Shown: piece by piece, positions 4,595 to 7,661 of the stretch
How positions within the stretch are numbered: the stretch's first letter is position 1
Layout of the letters: the number at the start of each line of letters is the position of its first letter
Assembly: GCA_023142625.1 (NCBI GenBank)
Contig: JAGLJD010000117.1
Location: forward strand, 1-7,661
Length of the DNA stretch: 7,661 nt
Direction of reading: 5' to 3'
DNA from: Candidatus Parcubacteria bacterium
GTDB lineage: Bacteria; Patescibacteriota; Patescibacteriia; JAACEG01
Position numbers and translations under genes: made by a program
Notes under the pieces: generated by a model
Databases searched by the model: none
Told to the model about the DNA's origin: nothing
What the model saw: only the letters and a program-made list of their open reading frames with translations

Positions 4595-7500
4595 TTATTC
4601 ATTATCTTTTTTGCCGCTGTCCGGGCTTGTTTTAATATCTTCCGATTCTCTGCTCTCTTCTTTAATCCGATAATTTTCATAAGCGAAATAAGCGATTATA
4701 AGCAGAAGCAAAATTATCAGCCACCACCATTCACTCCAGCAATCATAGCCGCCATCTTCGGAATCCGCGCTTGTGGTCGCGATAATCTTTTCGCCGCCTA
4801 CTATTCCCTGCTCTTTTTCATCTTCTTCTGCTTCGTCCTTTTCGCTATCCTCATCTAATATGTCATCTGGCAAATCATCAACTAACGCTAATTTTTCGCC
4901 TAAGACAACTACTGCCGCGGCTTGCGCTCCTTCTCCGATAATTCCGCCGCCGTCTGTTTTTTCTTGCGAGCTTTCGTCCGCGCCTTCAACTGAATCTCCT
5001 GCTTCGTCTTCGCCTTTTTCGCCTTCTTCTTCAATTTCGCCTTTGTCATCTTCTGGTTCATCTTCTTGCTCGTCTTCTATTTCCTGCGGCTCTGATAATT
5101 GAGGAGTGGTGAAAAAAAGTTCTTTGCCATATATTGCTGGAGACGCGGCGGAAATTGTCCTGAAATAATATGTAGTGTTTGGCAAAAGACCGCTAATAAC
5201 AACTTCGTGGAATGTTATTTTATTTAGGTCTTCTGTTGTAGAATATTGATAGCCTAAATTAGGCCATTCGCCAATATCTGCAACAGACAGCGTTCCGTAA
5301 ACTACTCTGCTGGTGGCAGGTTTATTCGTGTGCCAAGTAATTGTCTCTGTCGCAAATTCTGTTTCATCTTCTATTTTAGATTTTGTTTCAACTAATTTTT
5401 CAGAATGAATTGTTAAAAAATTAGAGTGACCTCCGCCTCCTCCGCAGCTTTCAATTTTGCCGTCGCAATTTTCATCAATGCTATTCCCGCAAATCTCTTT
5501 CGCCAATGGATTTATATCGGCATTATTGTCATCACAATCTTTCTCTCCGCATTCAATATCGCTTTCATTGCTATAATAACCGTCGTCATCATTATCTACG
5601 CAATCATATTGCCAATTATAAAAATTTATATCCGCAGTGCTTGTCGGCGTTGTGCTTGTCGCTGTAATTATAATATTATGTTCAATCGGGGTTGTTGTCG
5701 GAGCGCTTTCAACGCCAGTCATCCAATTCTCCCGCATAACTTCAGTAATCATATAAACTCCAGGCTCTAATTCATTAAATTCATAGCAGCCTAATGTTGT
5801 TGTTGAAGTTGTCGCCGTGTCGGTTGCTGTCGAATTTATTAAAATTGGATTAGTTGAGCTTGCGTTATCATATAATTTAATCATCCAATCGCCAATGCCT
5901 GATTCACTAATATCCCATTCTCCATCTCTATCCAAATCATTATATTTATATCCTGAAATTATTTTATACTCCCAGTTGCCAAAATTAACTTCCGCTGTTA
6001 TAGTTGCTGTTGATATTGTCGTGGTTGCTGTTGTTGACGCTAAATTAGTCTGCATCCAGCCGTCTTGCTGAAATTCTTTTACCCAATAATCGCCAAAAGG
6101 ATGTCCTTTGAAAATATAATTTCCTTCTGCGTCAGTGGTAGTTTTATCTATACTTGAAGTTGCGTTAGCGGCATTATATAATTCAATCTCCCAGCCAGCC
6201 ATTTTTTCCTCTCCGTCATCAAATTCGCCGTTTTTATCTAAATCATTAAATTTATAGCCGTAAATTTCAGTCTGCCAGTTTCCGAAATTGATAGTTGAGG
6301 TTGAAGTAGTTGTTGCTGAATATTCAATATGATATTCAATCGGCGTTGTTGTCGGAGTGCTGCTGGCGAATAAATCTGTTCTATGCCAATTATCCAGCAT
6401 TATTTCTGTAATTGTATAATCTCCTATATCTAAATTATTAAATTCATAATAACCCTCTGTGTCAGTGGTTGTTGTGGCTGTTGTGCTGGAATTTGTAAGC
6501 GTGATTGTCCAACCGCTAATTCCGATTTCGCCTCCGCCCATTACGCCATCTCTGTCAGAATCATAATATTTATACCCTGAAATAGTTTTATATTCCCAAT
6601 TGCCGAAATTTACAGTAGTAGTCGCCGTTGGACTTTCTAACTTTATTGTAGTTGTTGAAGTTGTCGGGGTTGTCTGTAGCCAGCCATCCTGCTGAACTTC
6701 TTTAATAACATAACCCCCTGCTTCTAAATTCTGGAAAGAGTAAAAACCTAAAGTTGAGTTTGCAATGCTTGTTGTGATTGTTGTTGTCGGAATTGTTGAA
6801 CTGGCATTATCATATAATTCAATCACCCAACCGCCAAGCATCGGCTCGCCCTCGCCCATTATCCCGTCTTTATTTAAATCATTAAATTTATAACCATAAA
6901 TTGATTCAATCTGGCAATCTGAACTGCACCCGTCGCCGTTTTGATTATTCCCATCATCGCATTTTTCGTTTTCCTCTAAAATTTCATCCCCGCAAACAGG
7001 ATTATATTCACATTGGTCATTAGTAATTCCAGGTGTTCCTAAATCGCCATCTCCATAAGACGAAGTTGATAAACACCAATTAGCCGTAATATTATTATCA
7101 AAATTAAAATCACTCAAAATCATTGATTCTCCTACTTTAATAACCCACCCGCTATCTTTATTATATTCTACTCTATCTATTTCTGTATCGTTGCAAATTA
7201 AAATTAACTCATCTTCTTCGTTAGCTAAAGTTATTCCTGTATATGTATAATTAGATATAATGCCACCATTTTCAGTAGAAGTGCTATTTTTTGTTAAAAC
7301 CGCATAATCATTAGAATCAATAATTAAATCTAAATTAATAGTATGTAAATCAGAGCCATCGTCTTTAATAATACAATTAATTAAATTAACTTGATGATCG
7401 GTGTTATTATATACCTCAAACCATTCTCCGTTACTATCGGAAACAACAGAAGGGTCGGGCATAATTTCATTTATAATAACCTCGCCTGCTTGCGGCTGCG

Positions 7501-7618
7501 GCGGCAACTCGCTTGCCGATGCCGATGGCGTTATCATTAAATTAAGCGGAAAAATTACTAACAAAATTAAAAAACATTGCAAAACTTTCTTTCCCCCCTT
7601 TATCAGTCTATTTTTCAT
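4595..7618 (-). CDS. Large modular membrane-anchored surface protein (LTD, DUF4215-like, SdrD-B-like repeats, MopE-like, Fn3-like)
   Basis: A secreted 1007-residue protein. In order: a signal peptide with a basic start and hydrophobic core (1-36, likely cut after SASA); a lamin-tail domain with VIINEIMPDP and GEWFEVYN (45-165); a Cys-rich DUF4215-type motif, CGDEI...CDDGNNQNGDGC (209-236); four SdrD-B-like repeats (241-346, 348-449, 453-554, 556-670), each opening GYK(F/Y)-n-D-n-(D/N)-G, a possible calcium loop, and closing NF(G/Y)NW, with Thr/Ser-rich insertions; a MopE-like metal-binding motif (DNDDDGYY...CDDNNADINP...ENCDG, 675-720); an Fn3-like domain with WHTNKPATSRVVYG and LPNTTYYFRT (747-838); very acidic linkers (843-889, 915-936); one membrane helix (964-980) and a short charged cytoplasmic tail. 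It ends in two stop codons. Probably involved in attachment or cell-envelope contacts, but no specific function can be read. The ATG is preferred because it supplies the basic n-region; an in-frame TTG 12 codons on would lack it. Confidence 0.88.
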   Translation of the reverse strand: MKNRLIKGGKKVLQCFLILLVIFPLNLMITPSASASELPPQPQAGEVIINEIMPDPSVVSDSNGEWFEVYNNTDHQVNLINCIIKDDGSDLHTINLDLIIDSNDYAVLTKNSTSTENGGIISNYTYTGITLANEEDELILICNDTEIDRVEYNKDSGWVIKVGESMILSDFNFDNNITANWCLSTSSYGDGDLGTPGITNDQCEYNPVCGDEILEENEKCDDGNNQNGDGCSSDCQIESIYGYKFNDLNKDGIMGEGEPMLGGWVIELYDNASSTIPTTTITTSIANSTLGFYSFQNLEAGGYVIKEVQQDGWLQTTPTTSTTTIKLESPTATTTVNFGNWEYKTISGYKYYDSDRDGVMGGGEIGISGWTITLTNSSTTATTTTDTEGYYEFNNLDIGDYTITEIMLDNWHRTDLFASSTPTTTPIEYHIEYSATTTSTSTINFGNWQTEIYGYKFNDLDKNGEFDDGEEKMAGWEIELYNAANATSSIDKTTTDAEGNYIFKGHPFGDYWVKEFQQDGWMQTNLASTTATTTISTATITAEVNFGNWEYKIISGYKYNDLDRDGEWDISESGIGDWMIKLYDNASSTNPILINSTATDTATTSTTTLGCYEFNELEPGVYMITEVMRENWMTGVESAPTTTPIEHNIIITATSTTPTSTADINFYNWQYDCVDNDDDGYYSNESDIECGEKDCDDNNADINPLAKEICGNSIDENCDGKIESCGGGGGHSNFLTIHSEKLVETKSKIEDETEFATETITWHTNKPATSRVVYGTLSVADIGEWPNLGYQYSTTEDLNKITFHEVVISGLLPNTTYYFRTISAASPAIYGKELFFTTPQLSEPQEIEDEQEDEPEDDKGEIEEEGEKGEDEAGDSVEGADESSQEKTDGGGIIGEGAQAAAVVVLGEKLALVDDLPDDILDEDSEKDEAEEDEKEQGIVGGEKIIATTSADSEDGGYDCWSEWWWLIILLLLIIAYFAYENYRIKEESRESEDIKTSPDSGKKDNE

Positions 7619-7649
7619 ATAATGTTATAAAATTAAAAATTAAATTTGA

Positions 7650-7655
7650 ATTATA
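7650..7655 (-). promoter_or_regulatory. Possible -10 element for the surface-protein gene
   Basis: TATAAT on the minus strand, 31 bases before the ATG at 7618, which would give a leader of about 25 bases. The -35 would fall outside the window, and the stretch is so AT-rich that a chance match is likely. Confidence 0.3.
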
Positions 7656-7661
7656 AAATTA

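Noticed and set aside
4773..5102. Plus-strand Ser/Pro-rich 109-codon frame
   Set aside because: It is the antisense of the Glu/Asp-rich linkers of the surface protein; the Ser runs are just the complement of acidic codons.
5426..6071. Two plus-strand hydrophobic frames (5426-5770 and 5817-6071)
   Set aside because: They are antisense to the Thr-rich repeats and MopE-like part of the surface protein, which has clear domains.
7560..7618. Purine-rich GGGGGGAAAG as a ribosome site for a later TTG start of the surface protein
   Set aside because: The later start would remove the basic n-region of the signal peptide; the purine run encodes the KGGKK of that region.

Overview
The window reads as a piece of a small, AT-rich bacterial genome, most likely a member of the Patescibacteria (Candidate Phyla Radiation). 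This is an inference from three things: a long surface protein of the kind common in that group (lamin-tail, Cys-rich DUF4215-type, SdrD-B-like and MopE-like modules joined by Thr/Ser linkers), dispersed short palindromic repeats between genes that resemble those often seen in such genomes, and weak or absent Shine-Dalgarno sites. No in-frame UGA is seen in the genes, so the standard bacterial code fits.

Left part, plus strand (1-2397): the 3' end of dnaB (replicative helicase, start outside the window), a repeat-rich gap, a small three-helix membrane protein of unknown function, then ybaB/ebfC and recR five bases apart, a pairing conserved in many bacteria. Together these are DNA replication, nucleoid and recombination-repair functions. 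recR converges on the next gene across two long palindromes (2409-2454 and 2463-2510) that should act as two-way terminators.

Middle, minus strand (2525-3784): a PHP-family nuclease that matches endonuclease Q (EndoQ), which nicks DNA next to deaminated bases. It has a clear extended -10 promoter (3838-3866), and its last five residues, QKKLF, look like a sliding-clamp-binding motif.

The 810-base gap 3785-4594 holds no convincing protein gene. It has the layout of an undescribed non-coding RNA gene on the minus strand: a consensus promoter (TTGACA, 16 bases, TATAGT; 4362-4389), about 355 transcribed bases with two copies of an identical 52-base hairpin-forming block, and a textbook intrinsic terminator (4000-4021). 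This is the best candidate for something new in the window.

Right part, minus strand (4595-7618): a complete 1007-residue secreted, membrane-anchored modular surface protein. Its four SdrD-B-like repeats follow an A-B-A-B pattern, pointing to duplication of a two-repeat unit.
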